Assembly: GCA_031290855.1 (NCBI GenBank)
Contig: JAISLM010000099.1
Coordinates: 1-25,955 of the forward strand
DNA length: 25,955 nucleotides
Reading direction: 5' to 3'
From: Spirochaetaceae bacterium
Lineage (GTDB): Bacteria > Spirochaetota > Spirochaetia > Treponematales > Breznakiellaceae
Shown: positions 6,725 to 15,224 of the stretch, piece after piece
How positions within the stretch are numbered: position 1 is the first letter of the stretch
Layout of the letters: the number at the start of each line of letters is the position of its first letter
Position numbers and translations under genes: made by a program
Notes under the pieces: generated by a model
Seen by the model: the letters and a program-made list of their open reading frames with translations, nothing else
What the model was told of the DNA's origin: nothing
Databases searched by the model: none

Positions 6725-8193
6725 TATTCCTGCTGGCTGTCCGCAATATTTTCAGAAACAAAAAAAACAGCGTGATCATAATGCTGCTGATAGGCGTAAT
6801 CGCCGCGCTGTTTTTTATAGGAAACAGCGTTTTCGCCCGCTCGAACAGGGGGCTGCGGCAATCGTATGTTGACAATTTGACGGGTGATATTATCATCGAA
6901 AAAAAATCGGACGTTACGATGAATCTTTTCGGGGCCAATACCCCGATCATCGACGATTATTTTACGATTCCGGTTCTCGGCGCGTACAACGAAATCGTAA
7001 ACAAGCTGTCCGCATTTCCTGAAATACTGGCGTATACCGGGCAGGTTTCCGTAACCTGCAAGCTTGACGTGCTCGATACGCGCTCCAACGCCCTGCTCTG
7101 CGGCGTTGACGCGGCGTCTTACTTCGATATGTTTCCCGGCATAGAGCTTCTGGAGGGGCGCGTCCTTGCCGCCGGCGAGTACGGCGCGATGATCACGCGC
7201 CGGCGCGCGGACGAAATCGAAAGATCAAGCGGCAAAAAGCCTGAACCAGGAACGCCGCTGTTGTTTACGTCCGCCGGCGATACCGGCTTTAAGATACGCG
7301 AGGTGCCGCTTGTCGGCATCTTTTCGTACACGGCAAAGGGGCAGTTCATGAACGAAATCGTTATTGTTGACGTCCAGACGGCCCGCGTACTTGCCGCGGT
7401 ACAGATCGCGACGTCCGACGTGGAACCGGACGCCGAAAAACTCGCGCTGTTGGACGCGGGTCTCGGTATCGACGACATTTTTTCCAACGAGTTGTTTGAC
7501 GCCGACGAGCCGCCGGAGGATCAGGCGCCCGGCGCTTCGCCGCCGCTTGCCGGCGTTTTGGACCATCTCTTTTCAGGCGGCGGCGACAAGCCGGGCGGCG
7601 TAAAAGATTTTTCGGGCGGCGACTGGAATTTCATAATACTGCGTCTCAAAAAGGGCGCGTCCGCCGGACGGGTCGTCGCGGAACTGAACAAGGTGCTGGC
7701 TGACTTTGACGCGCTTGCCCTTGGCTGGCGTTTCGCGGCGGGGAGTTCGGCAATTCTGGTGCTGCTGTTGCAGGCGCTTTTCAATTCGGGTATAGCGCTT
7801 GCCGGTCTTACGGGCGTCATCGCGATCATAAACATCATGCTGATAGCGGTTTTCAGGCGCACACGCGAGATCGGCACTCTTCGGGCCATAGGCGCCCCCG
7901 ATTTGTACATCCGTTCCCTGATGCTCTTCGAAAACAGCATCATCGGCCTATGCGCCGGTGTTACGGGCATTGTTGCCGGTACCGTCATTTTGATTTTCGT
8001 AAACGGCCTGCACATAACTATAGAGAACGAGCTAATCGCCGGGCTTTTGGGCGGCGGCGTTTTGACGCTGGATTTTTCGCCGTCCGCAGCCCTGCTTTCT
8101 TTCGCCGTGGCGCTTGTCCTGAGCATACTCGCATCGATCTACCCGGTGGAAACGGCGGTCAAAATTCAGCCTGTAGTTGCGATAAGGGATTAA
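6721..8193 (+). CDS. FtsX/MacB-type ABC transporter permease 1
   Basis: A 490-residue inner-membrane protein with LolC/E-MacB topology. There is one N-terminal span (SVIIMLLIGVIAALFFIGNS) and a periplasmic domain of about 300 residues. Three C-terminal spans follow, with the FtsX-family motif RTREIGTLRAIGA in the cytoplasmic loop between the first two. The periplasmic part includes a Pro-rich low-complexity stretch (ADEPPEDQAPGASPP). The GTG start overlaps the ATPase stop (GTGA), so the two are translationally coupled. It is expected to pair with the permease at 8207 as a heterodimer. In LolCDE-like systems such a pair extracts lipoproteins from the inner membrane; in MacB it pumps periplasmic substrates. 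Sequence alone does not choose between these. Confidence 0.9.
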   Translation: MIFLLAVRNIFRNKKNSVIIMLLIGVIAALFFIGNSVFARSNRGLRQSYVDNLTGDIIIEKKSDVTMNLFGANTPIIDDYFTIPVLGAYNEIVNKLSAFPEILAYTGQVSVTCKLDVLDTRSNALLCGVDAASYFDMFPGIELLEGRVLAAGEYGAMITRRRADEIERSSGKKPEPGTPLLFTSAGDTGFKIREVPLVGIFSYTAKGQFMNEIVIVDVQTARVLAAVQIATSDVEPDAEKLALLDAGLGIDDIFSNELFDADEPPEDQAPGASPPLAGVLDHLFSGGGDKPGGVKDFSGGDWNFIILRLKKGASAGRVVAELNKVLADFDALALGWRFAAGSSAILVLLLQALFNSGIALAGLTGVIAIINIMLIAVFRRTREIGTLRAIGAPDLYIRSLMLFENSIIGLCAGVTGIVAGTVILIFVNGLHITIENELIAGLLGGGVLTLDFSPSAALLSFAVALVLSILASIYPVETAVKIQPVVAIRD

Positions 8194-8206
8194 ACCGGGG
8201 GCGCGC

Positions 8207-9523
8207 GTGAAGGTAAAGGAACTGTTCAATCTGTCCTTAAAGTACGTTGTCAGCTACAGGCGGCGTTACAGGTTTTTGTTCAGCGCACTGGTGCTGGGCT
8301 TCTGTATCATAAGCGTGATCGGCTCCCTCAAGGACGGTATGGCGGACGCGATCTACTATTCCGCGCAGAATCACTATTCCGGTGACATAATCATAGCGGG
8401 CTTTGAAAAAGAACTGGAGGCGGATCATCATATTTACGCCGAAACCGTACCTCTGATCCGTCAAAAGATTGAAGAGGCGGAGATAAACCCCGACAAAGAA
8501 ATCCTGCGCACGATGCAGAATAATGCAGATAATATCATTTACTACAACGGTAACGCCGTTCCGTTAAAATATGTCGTAGGCGTTGATTGGGACGCCGAGG
8601 CGGACTACTTTGGCAGCTTAACTTTTGTCGAGGGCGGCCCCCCGTCCGGCTTTGACGACGGCACGATCCTTATATCCGCCCCTGTCGCCGCCTATGTCGG
8701 GGCGCATATAGGCGATCTCGTCCTGATGGAAACCGAGACGCTGTACGGTCAGAAAAACACCACGTTCTTTACTATAGGCGGCATAGTTGACGACCGCTCG
8801 CTGTTCGGCTATTACAAATCGTTTGTGTCGAGGCGGGCCTTAAACGCCGTTATCGGTTTTGCCGCCGACGACTGTTCCACGATAGGTTTGTTTTTCAAAG
8901 ATCGCCCAGGGGTTGAAGCAAAAAGAAAAAAATTACAGGCCGCGCTGGAGGGGGTGGTGCCGTTGCGTCCCCTTGTCTATGACCGTCAGGCGTTTTCCGA
9001 CGAGCAGGACTGGAATTGGACCGGGGTAATGTTCTTTTTATTAACTGTTCCGGTTTACGTGTCCGAGGTTACGCAAATATTGCAGGCGCTCAATATCATC
9101 GCGTACTTTCTTTACGTCATGATGCTGCTCATTATTCTGGTAAGCGCCGGAGTTACCTACCGCCTGATTCTGCATGAACGCACAAAAGAGATAGGTACTA
9201 TGCGCGCCGTCGGGTTTTACGCGAAAGATATACGCCGCGTTTTACTCGTAGAAGCCTTTTTTCTTGCGACAGTGTCCCTTGTAACAGGACTTTTTATTAC
9301 TTTGTTTATTAATTGGGTGGTTTCGCGGCTTTCGTTTTCGTGGTTCCCAAGTTTCGAGATATTCTTGAAAAACGGCAGGCTGCTGGCAATGTACAATCCG
9401 TTCGCGACGGCTTTTAATGTTACGGCGATATATGCTATACTGTTTCTTGCGGTATACACGCCGTCTTTCAGTCTGTCCCGCGGCCCTCTGCCGGAGATGC
9501 TGTCGGGCGCGGCTAAAGGTTAA
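8207..9523 (+). CDS. FtsX/MacB-type ABC transporter permease 2
   Basis: A 438-residue partner of the permease at 6721. It has a first span near the N terminus (FLFSALVLGFCIISVIGSL), a large periplasmic domain, then three C-terminal spans with the conserved loop RTKEIGTMRAVGF. The GTG start lies 13 bp after the upstream stop, behind GGGGGCG. The two permeases share topology but little sequence, as expected of a heterodimer. The following gap of about 100 bp is the largest in the operon. It contains a TTGACA at about 9552 without a good -10, so an internal promoter is possible but not shown. Confidence 0.9.
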   Translation: MKVKELFNLSLKYVVSYRRRYRFLFSALVLGFCIISVIGSLKDGMADAIYYSAQNHYSGDIIIAGFEKELEADHHIYAETVPLIRQKIEEAEINPDKEILRTMQNNADNIIYYNGNAVPLKYVVGVDWDAEADYFGSLTFVEGGPPSGFDDGTILISAPVAAYVGAHIGDLVLMETETLYGQKNTTFFTIGGIVDDRSLFGYYKSFVSRRALNAVIGFAADDCSTIGLFFKDRPGVEAKRKKLQAALEGVVPLRPLVYDRQAFSDEQDWNWTGVMFFLLTVPVYVSEVTQILQALNIIAYFLYVMMLLIILVSAGVTYRLILHERTKEIGTMRAVGFYAKDIRRVLLVEAFFLATVSLVTGLFITLFINWVVSRLSFSWFPSFEIFLKNGRLLAMYNPFATAFNVTAIYAILFLAVYTPSFSLSRGPLPEMLSGAAKG

Positions 9524-9626
9524 CGGTACGCCGGAACCGCGACGGGGGGTCTTGACAGGCGGCTGATTGTTAAGAGGCATTTTCCCGCATGAACACTGTA
9601 TATTTGCCGTTGGAGAGCTGAAAAGA

Positions 9627-10415
9627 ATGAAAAAATACTTGTTTGTGTTTTTCACCATAGTTGTTTTGTTTGCCGTGCTGCCTGCGCGTGTGCCGGGTGC
9701 GCTTTGGGCGATTTCTGACGAGGACCTTTTAAAAAAAGTTGACAGCCTTGCCAGCTATTACGGCGTAGATTTTTCCGCCGAGTATACGATAGTGCAGGAC
9801 AAGCCGGGGCAGAGTCGCAGCACAACCGTTGCCGGCGTTTTCAGGCGTGATTCGGACGCTATGTACACGATAATCATCATTCAGCCCGCAATAAACAAGG
9901 GACAGGGTTATTTGAAGCAGGGCGGTACGCTTTGGTTTTATGATCCGGAAAGCAAGCGCTTTAACTCGACAAGCAGCCGTGACCGTTTTCAAAATTCCAA
10001 CGCGCGGAATTCGGATTTCACCCGGTCTACACTGGCTGACGATTACAAAATTTCCGGTGGAGAAGAGGCGGTTTTGGGCAGGTTCAAATGCCGTGTGCTG
10101 ACGCTGGAGGCGTCGAACAACGAGGTAACCTACCCCAGAATGAAGGTATGGATAAGCGAGGACGGCCTGGTGCGCAAAACGGAGGATTACAGCCTGTCCG
10201 GACAGCTTTTACGCACGTCCGCGATTCCGGACTATTACAAGATGGGCGAGCGCTATGTTCCAAAGGCGATTCTGCTGGTTGACGCGCTGCGCGGGGCGAC
10301 GGTAAACGGAGTTTTTGTCAACGAAAAGACGCAGATAAGCATATCAAAGCCTTCGTTCGCGCCGGTCTCCGGCGCTATTTTTTCTAAAACTTATTTAGAA
10401 AAGGTAGCGCGTTGA
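9627..10415 (+). CDS. LolA-like outer membrane lipoprotein-sorting protein
   Basis: A 262-residue secreted protein. The signal peptide is MKKYLFVFFTIVVLFAVLPA and runs to about Ala27. The rest resembles the LolA/LolB-fold lipoprotein-sorting family: an early helix (DEDLLKKVDSLASYYG), repeated beta strands with a conserved hydrophobic core, LWFYDPESKRFN, and a C-terminal half with MKVWISEDGLVRKTEDYS and YYKMGERYVPK. LolA-fold proteins carry a lipid or acyl chain through the periplasm in a half-barrel. The ATG at 9627 is chosen because GGAGAG precedes it and a signal peptide follows; the frame is open 60 bp further upstream. Its position just after the permeases suggests it receives the exported substrate. 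Confidence 0.85.
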   Translation: MKKYLFVFFTIVVLFAVLPARVPGALWAISDEDLLKKVDSLASYYGVDFSAEYTIVQDKPGQSRSTTVAGVFRRDSDAMYTIIIIQPAINKGQGYLKQGGTLWFYDPESKRFNSTSSRDRFQNSNARNSDFTRSTLADDYKISGGEEAVLGRFKCRVLTLEASNNEVTYPRMKVWISEDGLVRKTEDYSLSGQLLRTSAIPDYYKMGERYVPKAILLVDALRGATVNGVFVNEKTQISISKPSFAPVSGAIFSKTYLEKVAR

Positions 10416-11728
10416 ATTGTTTAAAAAAGCGTACAGTCATACTTTGCGGCGCTTTTGCCGTGTTTCTTTTCATTGCGCCCGTAATGCTGGAAGCGGACGA
10501 CGACCTGATAGATTCCGATTTTGACAGCTTATTCGATGAAAACAGCGAAAGCGGACAGCCCGTAGACGATAAAAACACAAAACAGGTTCCGTTCAATACC
10601 TTGCAGGATTTTATAACAAGCAGCGGCTTTGGGATCGACACATCTTACAGTGTGATATGTGGATACCTCCCCGGCTGGAGCGAGGCGCCGTGGTACTTTG
10701 AAAAGTACGGAGACAGCGGTGATTTCCTTACGAACCTGATAGGCGCAAAGATGAGCGCGTCGGTCGGTTTGGATATTCAGCCTTCAAGACACCTGCGTGT
10801 GCGCCAGTCTTTTACATTTGCGATCCCTTCTCCGGCGCTTACGATAAAAGAATTTTTTTTTGATTACAATTTTAAGGACATAGCTTTCCTTAAGGCAGGC
10901 AGGTATGATATTGTGTGGGGCGTATCGCCAAATTTTCCCTTTGCGAATCTGCTTGCCCGCATACCGTTGGGTCTGGAAAATCCCGGTGAGCCGTATCTGG
11001 CAAAATTGAATATCCCGGTAGGCGTAGGCGGATTTGAATTTATTTTGCTTACCCGTCGCGGGTATATCGATACGGAGAATCCCAGAATCGAAAACTTCGG
11101 CACGGGCGCAAAATACAACCTGGCCCTGCAATCTTTTGATTTGGACGCCGGTTTTTTTTACTTTGGATTGATGCCGCTGCGCGGATTCCTGTCAGTAAAA
11201 ACAACCATGTTCAAGAATACGGAAGTCTACGCGGATTCCATGGTTAATATTTTTTACGATAAAGAGAATGATTGGTGGGGGGATTTTGGGTTTTCCGCGT
11301 CGGTCGGCTTTGTTCAACCTTTTTTTAGGGACAAATTCAGGATAAACTGGGAAGTTTACTATGACGGTGAGGGGGACGCGGCTTCTTTGCGCATAAACAA
11401 CCTGTTGAACGATGACCCTGAGGATTTCAGGCTTTTTAAAGGTTTTAACGGCGCCCTGAACCTCAGCTTTAAACCGGGCGGCCTTGCGCGGATGCATATC
11501 TTTTTTGGCCTGCTGTACGCATTCGAAAAAAAGTCGGGGCAGATAGTTCCGGGCATAACGTTTGATCCCGTCGAACATATCGAGTTATACGTCGCCGTCC
11601 CGATGGCGGTAGGTCTTCGCGATCAAAATTCCTACTATTACCACAATGCCGATGTAAGTAACCGTCCTTTCAGCGTCGTGCTGGCCGTAAAAATAAAGGG
11701 AGCATACAAGTACGGCCATTTTGAGTAA
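10412..11728 (+). CDS. Outer-membrane beta-barrel protein
   Basis: A 438-residue protein with a signal peptide (MNCLKKRTVILCGAFAVFLF up to about residue 28) and a short acidic N-terminal stretch (DDDLIDSDFDSLFDE). Alternating aromatic and small residues follow in strands with tight turns. Typical segments are SASVGLDIQPSRHLRVRQSF, FFFDYNFKDIAFLKAGRYDI and LDAGFFYFGLMPLRGF. The frame begins with TTG overlapping the upstream stop (TTGA), so it is coupled to the LolA-like gene. A barrel encoded next to a LolA-like carrier and exporter would complete a path to the outer membrane. It could be a transport pore, an assembly partner or the cargo itself. I do not recognise a specific family. Confidence 0.75.
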   Translation: MNCLKKRTVILCGAFAVFLFIAPVMLEADDDLIDSDFDSLFDENSESGQPVDDKNTKQVPFNTLQDFITSSGFGIDTSYSVICGYLPGWSEAPWYFEKYGDSGDFLTNLIGAKMSASVGLDIQPSRHLRVRQSFTFAIPSPALTIKEFFFDYNFKDIAFLKAGRYDIVWGVSPNFPFANLLARIPLGLENPGEPYLAKLNIPVGVGGFEFILLTRRGYIDTENPRIENFGTGAKYNLALQSFDLDAGFFYFGLMPLRGFLSVKTTMFKNTEVYADSMVNIFYDKENDWWGDFGFSASVGFVQPFFRDKFRINWEVYYDGEGDAASLRINNLLNDDPEDFRLFKGFNGALNLSFKPGGLARMHIFFGLLYAFEKKSGQIVPGITFDPVEHIELYVAVPMAVGLRDQNSYYYHNADVSNRPFSVVLAVKIKGAYKYGHFE

Positions 11729-11731
11729 GGT

Positions 11732-12157
11732 ATGAAATTAACGGAACTTGCCTACAACCTTAAATGGTTTTTTTCCAGTCTGGCCGAAAAGCCGTTAAAG
11801 GCGATGGAAAAATTGCGGCTGCCAAAAAAAACGCGCTTGCCGGTGGTCTGCGCCATCGTTCTGATCGTCGCCGTTCCTATCGTTATAGCCGTAACCGCGA
11901 AGGTCCTGCTGGCCGCTGCCGGCAAAAAAAACGCCGCGGACAACGTTTTCAGTTTCGATCCGATCGCCCCAGAAGATTTTTTTTTACCTGAAGAACCGGA
12001 CTTTCTGCCGCCCGTTATGCTTGAACAGGAACAGAAGAAAGCGTGGTCCGTCGAGGACGCGGCGGAATTCTGGACGGCGCCTTCCGGGTTTTCCGCTGAA
12101 TTTTGGCGGGAGGAGGTATCGGACTCGATTGACCGCCTGCTGGAGCCGCTGCCGTGA
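11732..12157 (+). CDS. Single-span membrane protein of unknown function
   Basis: A 141-residue protein with a basic N-terminal region (KAMEKLRLPKKTRLP) before one hydrophobic span at about residues 36-58 (VVCAIVLIVAVPIVIAVTA). An acidic, Pro-rich C-terminal part follows (DPIAPEDFFLPEEPDFLPP) and would face the periplasm. It starts 3 bp after the barrel gene, and its stop overlaps the next gene (GTGA). I do not recognise the family. The architecture resembles an envelope-spanning adaptor, but this is inferred only from topology and context. Confidence 0.7.
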   Translation: MKLTELAYNLKWFFSSLAEKPLKAMEKLRLPKKTRLPVVCAIVLIVAVPIVIAVTAKVLLAAAGKKNAADNVFSFDPIAPEDFFLPEEPDFLPPVMLEQEQKKAWSVEDAAEFWTAPSGFSAEFWREEVSDSIDRLLEPLP

Positions 12158-13404
12158 GCCGATCCCCCTCCCCGGCCTTGTCCGTCGCGCTCGCGCTTCT
12201 TCTGTTCTGGTCGTGCAAGACCGAGCCGCCCGCGCCGAAAACCCTTCCCAAAGAAGAAAAAAACAAAACCGCTACCGCCGTGGAAACCCCGGCAGAGGAG
12301 GAACGCCCCCCCGAACAGCCTGAAGAGCCGCCTCAGATCGTCGTCAGGGCGGAAGAAGTGACGGAACCGCTAGACAAAGATGCTGACGTCGATCTGGTCG
12401 AGCCTGTCTACAACCTGAACGAACCGGAGGTCGTCGAGGGCCCGGAACAAGCGCCGCCCGCCGGGGACGCGGCTGACGCGACCGCCGCTTTGGACGAGCC
12501 TGTGGAAAAGCCCACAGAGACCGCCGCGAGCGAACCTGTCAAGGAAGCGGAACCGCCGGCGGAGGCCGAAACGGACGGGCCGGCGGGGATCGAAACTGAG
12601 GAAAGTGCCCCCCCTCCGCCCCCGGCGGTTGCGCTGCGGCCCTCCGAAGCGCCGGAAAGATCGCAGCCTGTTCCCGAAAAAGCGCCCGAAGCGGTCAGGG
12701 CGGAGCCCGTGTTGCCGGCGCGGAATCCTCCGACAGAAACGGAACGCTATGTAAAACCGGCCCTTAGCCGCACGATCAACGTAAGCCCCCGTCAAAACTT
12801 TGAAATTCCGTTTGCCGAAACAGGCTGGGTCTATACCGGCGAGGAAAATTCAAAGAACGGCATAAATTACGATTCGCGCCGCGTGTCCGCCGCCGCGCAG
12901 ATCTTTGTGTTCCGCGCCGAAAAGGAAGGCGAATACACGCTGAAGTTCTACCGGCAGGATTTCTTGCGTGACAATGTCGCAAACGAATATATCCGTGTGA
13001 TCGTGAAAGACGCCCCGCCCTCCGCTGAAGCGCCGTTCCCCGTAGCGCCCGCGTCCTCCGCGCCGCCCTCAGCGGAGGACGCGGAAACGCCTGCCCCGCC
13101 GCCGTCCGCCGGCCTTCCCGCCACGCCCGCCGACCTGCTGCGCGAGGCGCGGGAAGCTGTCGCGGCCAAAAAGTACCCGGACGCGATAGCCCTGCTTGAC
13201 CGGCTTGGACTGGAGGCGGCCCTGAGCGACGAGGCCTGGTGGCTGTACGGCCAGGCCTTCGAGGCCGCCTCCCCCAGCCGCGACATCCGCAGCGCACTCG
13301 ACGCCTACACCGTCCTTGTCCGCGATTACCCGCAAAGCGTCTACTACAAACCCGCCCAAAACCGCATAGCCTTCCTCAACAGGTTTTACTTTAACATCCG
13401 GTAG
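12154..13404 (+). CDS. Pro/Glu-rich lipoprotein with C-terminal TPR-like domain
   Basis: A 416-residue lipoprotein. The signal is SVALALLLFWSC, with a relaxed spirochaetal lipobox and modified Cys21. Residues about 25-200 are low-complexity Pro/Glu/Ala, long enough to reach across the periplasm. A beta-rich module follows at about 205-290 (INVSPRQNFEIPFAETGWVY). After a second Pro/Ala linker, the last 100 residues are helical TPR/BamD-like repeats (REAREAVAAKKYPDAIALLD; DAYTVLVRDYPQSVYYKPA). It is the last gene of the operon and overlaps the previous one. It may be a scaffold or assembly factor tying the barrel to the inner membrane parts; this is inference. Confidence 0.8.
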   Translation: MSRSPSPALSVALALLLFWSCKTEPPAPKTLPKEEKNKTATAVETPAEEERPPEQPEEPPQIVVRAEEVTEPLDKDADVDLVEPVYNLNEPEVVEGPEQAPPAGDAADATAALDEPVEKPTETAASEPVKEAEPPAEAETDGPAGIETEESAPPPPPAVALRPSEAPERSQPVPEKAPEAVRAEPVLPARNPPTETERYVKPALSRTINVSPRQNFEIPFAETGWVYTGEENSKNGINYDSRRVSAAAQIFVFRAEKEGEYTLKFYRQDFLRDNVANEYIRVIVKDAPPSAEAPFPVAPASSAPPSAEDAETPAPPPSAGLPATPADLLREAREAVAAKKYPDAIALLDRLGLEAALSDEAWWLYGQAFEAASPSRDIRSALDAYTVLVRDYPQSVYYKPAQNRIAFLNRFYFNIR

Positions 13405-13417
13405 TAATTAATGACGT

Positions 13418-13487
13418 TAATGAGCCTCCGCGCGGCAAGCGCGAACCGAAGGTTCGGCAGGGTATTAAACCAAACTTTGCGGATAAG
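13418..13487 (+). repeat. Dispersed 70-bp repeat, type B, copy 2
   Basis: TAATGAGCCTCCGCGCGGCA followed by GCGAACCGAAGGTTCGG and GGTATTAAACCAAACTTTGC. It begins 13 bp after the stop of the seven-gene operon, a place where a REP-like hairpin could stabilise or end the transcript. Confidence 0.8.
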
Positions 13488-13561
13488 TATTGCCCCCTGT
13501 AACCGCCGCCCTTTTCATGGCGGAAGCAGTGTAAGAAGCCGGCTGACCGCCGCTGGCGGGT

Positions 13562-13606
13562 GGAGTTTACGGCTTTCGGCGCGGCGAGCCGTAAACTCCG
13601 AAAGCC
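13562..13606. other. Hairpin with two mutually exclusive pairings
   Basis: GGAGTTTACGGCT (13562-13574) pairs perfectly with AGCCGTAAACTCC (13587-13599). Alternatively GGCTTTCGG (13571-13579) pairs with CCGAAAGCC (13598-13606). The two use overlapping bases, so only one can form. It lies between convergent coding sequences. No T-run follows on either strand. Confidence 0.6.
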
Positions 13607-13632
13607 AAGACGCACGGCGTCCTGGCGCGGAA

Positions 13633-14035
13633 TTAGAACCTGTAGCCTACGGCAGTTTTTGTCGGCACTTTGCCCTTGAAGATGGAATCGATATAGTCGC
13701 TGTCACCCTCGTCTTTTGTTTTAAATGTGATACCAAAGACTATTTCGCCACGGATATACAGCGCCGTCGTTAGATCGTAGTCCGCCCCGACGCCAAAAAG
13801 CAGGTACAGGGCGTTAAACATATCGCCCGCATCGTCAACCTTATCTCCGTCCAGGAACGCGCCGAGGTTTATCCTGTAGTCTATGCCCGCGAACGGAAAC
13901 AGCCCCAGGCTGCCCGGCGGTTCGACTTTCAGGCCGCCGCCCGCGCCGTTGACCGTTTCTTGCCGGTAAAGATATTTTCTGGAAAAACAGTCTGTAAAGA
14001 CGCCGGAAGTGTGTGGTAACGGTAAAAAGACCGGT
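13633..14035 (-). pseudogene. C-terminal remnant of an outer-membrane beta-barrel protein
   Basis: The minus-strand frame is open from about 14035 to 13633 and translates to a strand-rich end of a barrel: GLFPFAGIDYRINLGAFLDG, LYLLFGVGADYDLTTALYI, then RGEIVFGITFKTKDEGDS and a final KTAVGYRF. A C-terminal Phe in a short amphipathic strand is the usual signal for barrel assembly. There is no upstream signal peptide or ribosome binding site. The first internal ATG (13821) leaves only 62 residues. I read it as the 3' end of a deleted OMP gene; the 5' part is lost. Confidence 0.5.
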
Positions 14036-14320
14036 TGTTAAGGAAGCTGTGTCGGCGCCCGCCATAAACCCCCTAAGCGCCTTTCTAAAGGATAGCGCGG
14101 TTTTTTGCCGGGTGTGTGTGAATCGTCTGCAAGACGCGCGTCTTTTGGGCGTTTTGTAGCGGGTTTTCGTACAGTTCATTGCGTTGCTTGCCAATATAAG
14201 GCGATTTTGTCAATCGCGAAAATTGCCGGTTTCGTTGATTAAGTGATAAGTTCACCCCCTATAGTAACGAGGGAGTGCGAACCTGCGGTTCGCTGTTCAC
14301 CCCCCGGATAATACAGGATT
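14036..14320. other. Intergenic DNA, possible IS flank
   Basis: No gene is supported. Around 14250-14310 the motif GTTCACCCCC occurs twice in direct orientation, flanking a perfect GCGAACC-TGC-GGTTCGC hairpin, just ahead of the ISNCY-like remnant. These may be terminal sequences of that element. Confidence 0.35.
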
Positions 14321-14712
14321 ATGAAGTACATGACGAGTACGAAAGAGCCGGCCCGTCTGACGGTGATTAAGTGGGCAACAGGCGGGGCCTACACGGTAAA
14401 ACAGGCGGCCAGGAAACCTGGCGTGAGTACCCGGCGGGTAAAACACCTGAAAAAGCGGTACGGGAACAAGGCGGCGGGGCGCTCATTCACGGAAACGCCG
14501 GGAGGCATCCGGCAAACACTACGAACGAAGCGATACGGAAAAACAGTATCCATGAAAAAGAAGGGGCCATACCGCCAGGCGAACTTCACGCGCTTCCGGG
14601 AATTGCCGGAGGAACAGGAGCGGATACACATCGGCTATACCGGCACCGGCCTGTCCGTTATCCTTAAAGAGGCCGGCATTGCCTCTCCCAAAACACGCCG
14701 GGGAGCGGGCGG
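14321..14712 (+). pseudogene. ISNCY/IS1202-like transposase, N-terminal remnant with frameshifts
   Basis: Frame 1 gives the helix-turn-helix start LTVIKWATGGAYTVKQAARK, then STRRVKHLKKRYG. The match then moves to another frame for GGGALIHGNAGRHPANTTNE and AIRKNSI, and returns to the first for ANFTRFRELPEEQERIHIGY and GIASPKTRRG. Together these follow the N terminus of ISNCY-type transposases (GAAALIHGNRGRKPAN, NFTHFRELLEE, ILKEAGIKSPKKRR). Two compensating frameshifts and loss of the whole DDE catalytic part show it is dead. It ends where the inverted RAYT tail begins, which suggests the later insertion or recombination truncated it. Confidence 0.65.
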
Positions 14713-14727
14713 ACTATGCGGGAACGG

Positions 14728-14935
14728 CGGGCGGATTATGCCGCTTAACCGGGCTCCGGGGCGGCGGGAAGGGGGTATTAAGAGGAAAAACGCGGCCCCG
14801 GACGCCCGTTTCCCGCTATGGGGTCTGACCCCGCAGGCCGGCGGGCCTCCCGCCGCCGCGCGTTCGGCGAGGCGGCGCATGGTTACGGGTCTGACCCCGC
14901 AGGCCGGGGAACTCCCGCCTCCGCCTCCCCGCCAC
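14728..14935 (-). repeat. Inverted remnant of the RAYT-like gene tail, third copy
   Basis: The sequence is the reverse complement of the 3' part of the units at 1 and 4136. It begins GGCGGATTATGCCGCTTA and includes the coding tail and two GGGTCTGACC palindromes at 14821 and 14887, again 66 bp apart. The conserved 5' protein-coding half is missing. The plus-strand frame through it is an artefact of the fusion with the ISNCY-like remnant. Confidence 0.75.
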
Positions 14936-15224
14936 AAAACAGCGTCAAGCGTCCGCGTGTGGATTGTGCCGCAGGCCCAACCCACAACGGCAAACCGCTA
15001 TGCGGTTTGTGCCTAACCTTATAAGGAGGGACACGGCTGGGGAGCAGACCCCACTGCGAATAAAACCCGGTTCGGCCATATCGCGGACGCTCCGGGCCGT
15101 GCGCCGATCCCCGCGGGAAGCCCGCAAACCAAGGCGCGTATCGAACGCCCGCGGCGTTTGCTTTATGAATGACCCGAATTATTTTGACAGGATGTGCCTT
15201 GGCATTCCCGTGTAAATCGCGCGG
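14936..15224. other. Intergenic DNA downstream of thrS, no gene seen
   Basis: It includes a small hairpin, AACCGC-TA-TGCGGTT (about 14994-15007), and a degenerate GGGGAGCAGACCCC palindrome at 15040. No intrinsic terminator for the minus-strand thrS gene was recognised. Confidence 0.4.

Noticed and set aside
14321..15016. A single 231-residue protein
   Set aside because: It is a fusion of a frameshifted ISNCY-like remnant with the reverse complement of the RAYT tail and flanking DNA.
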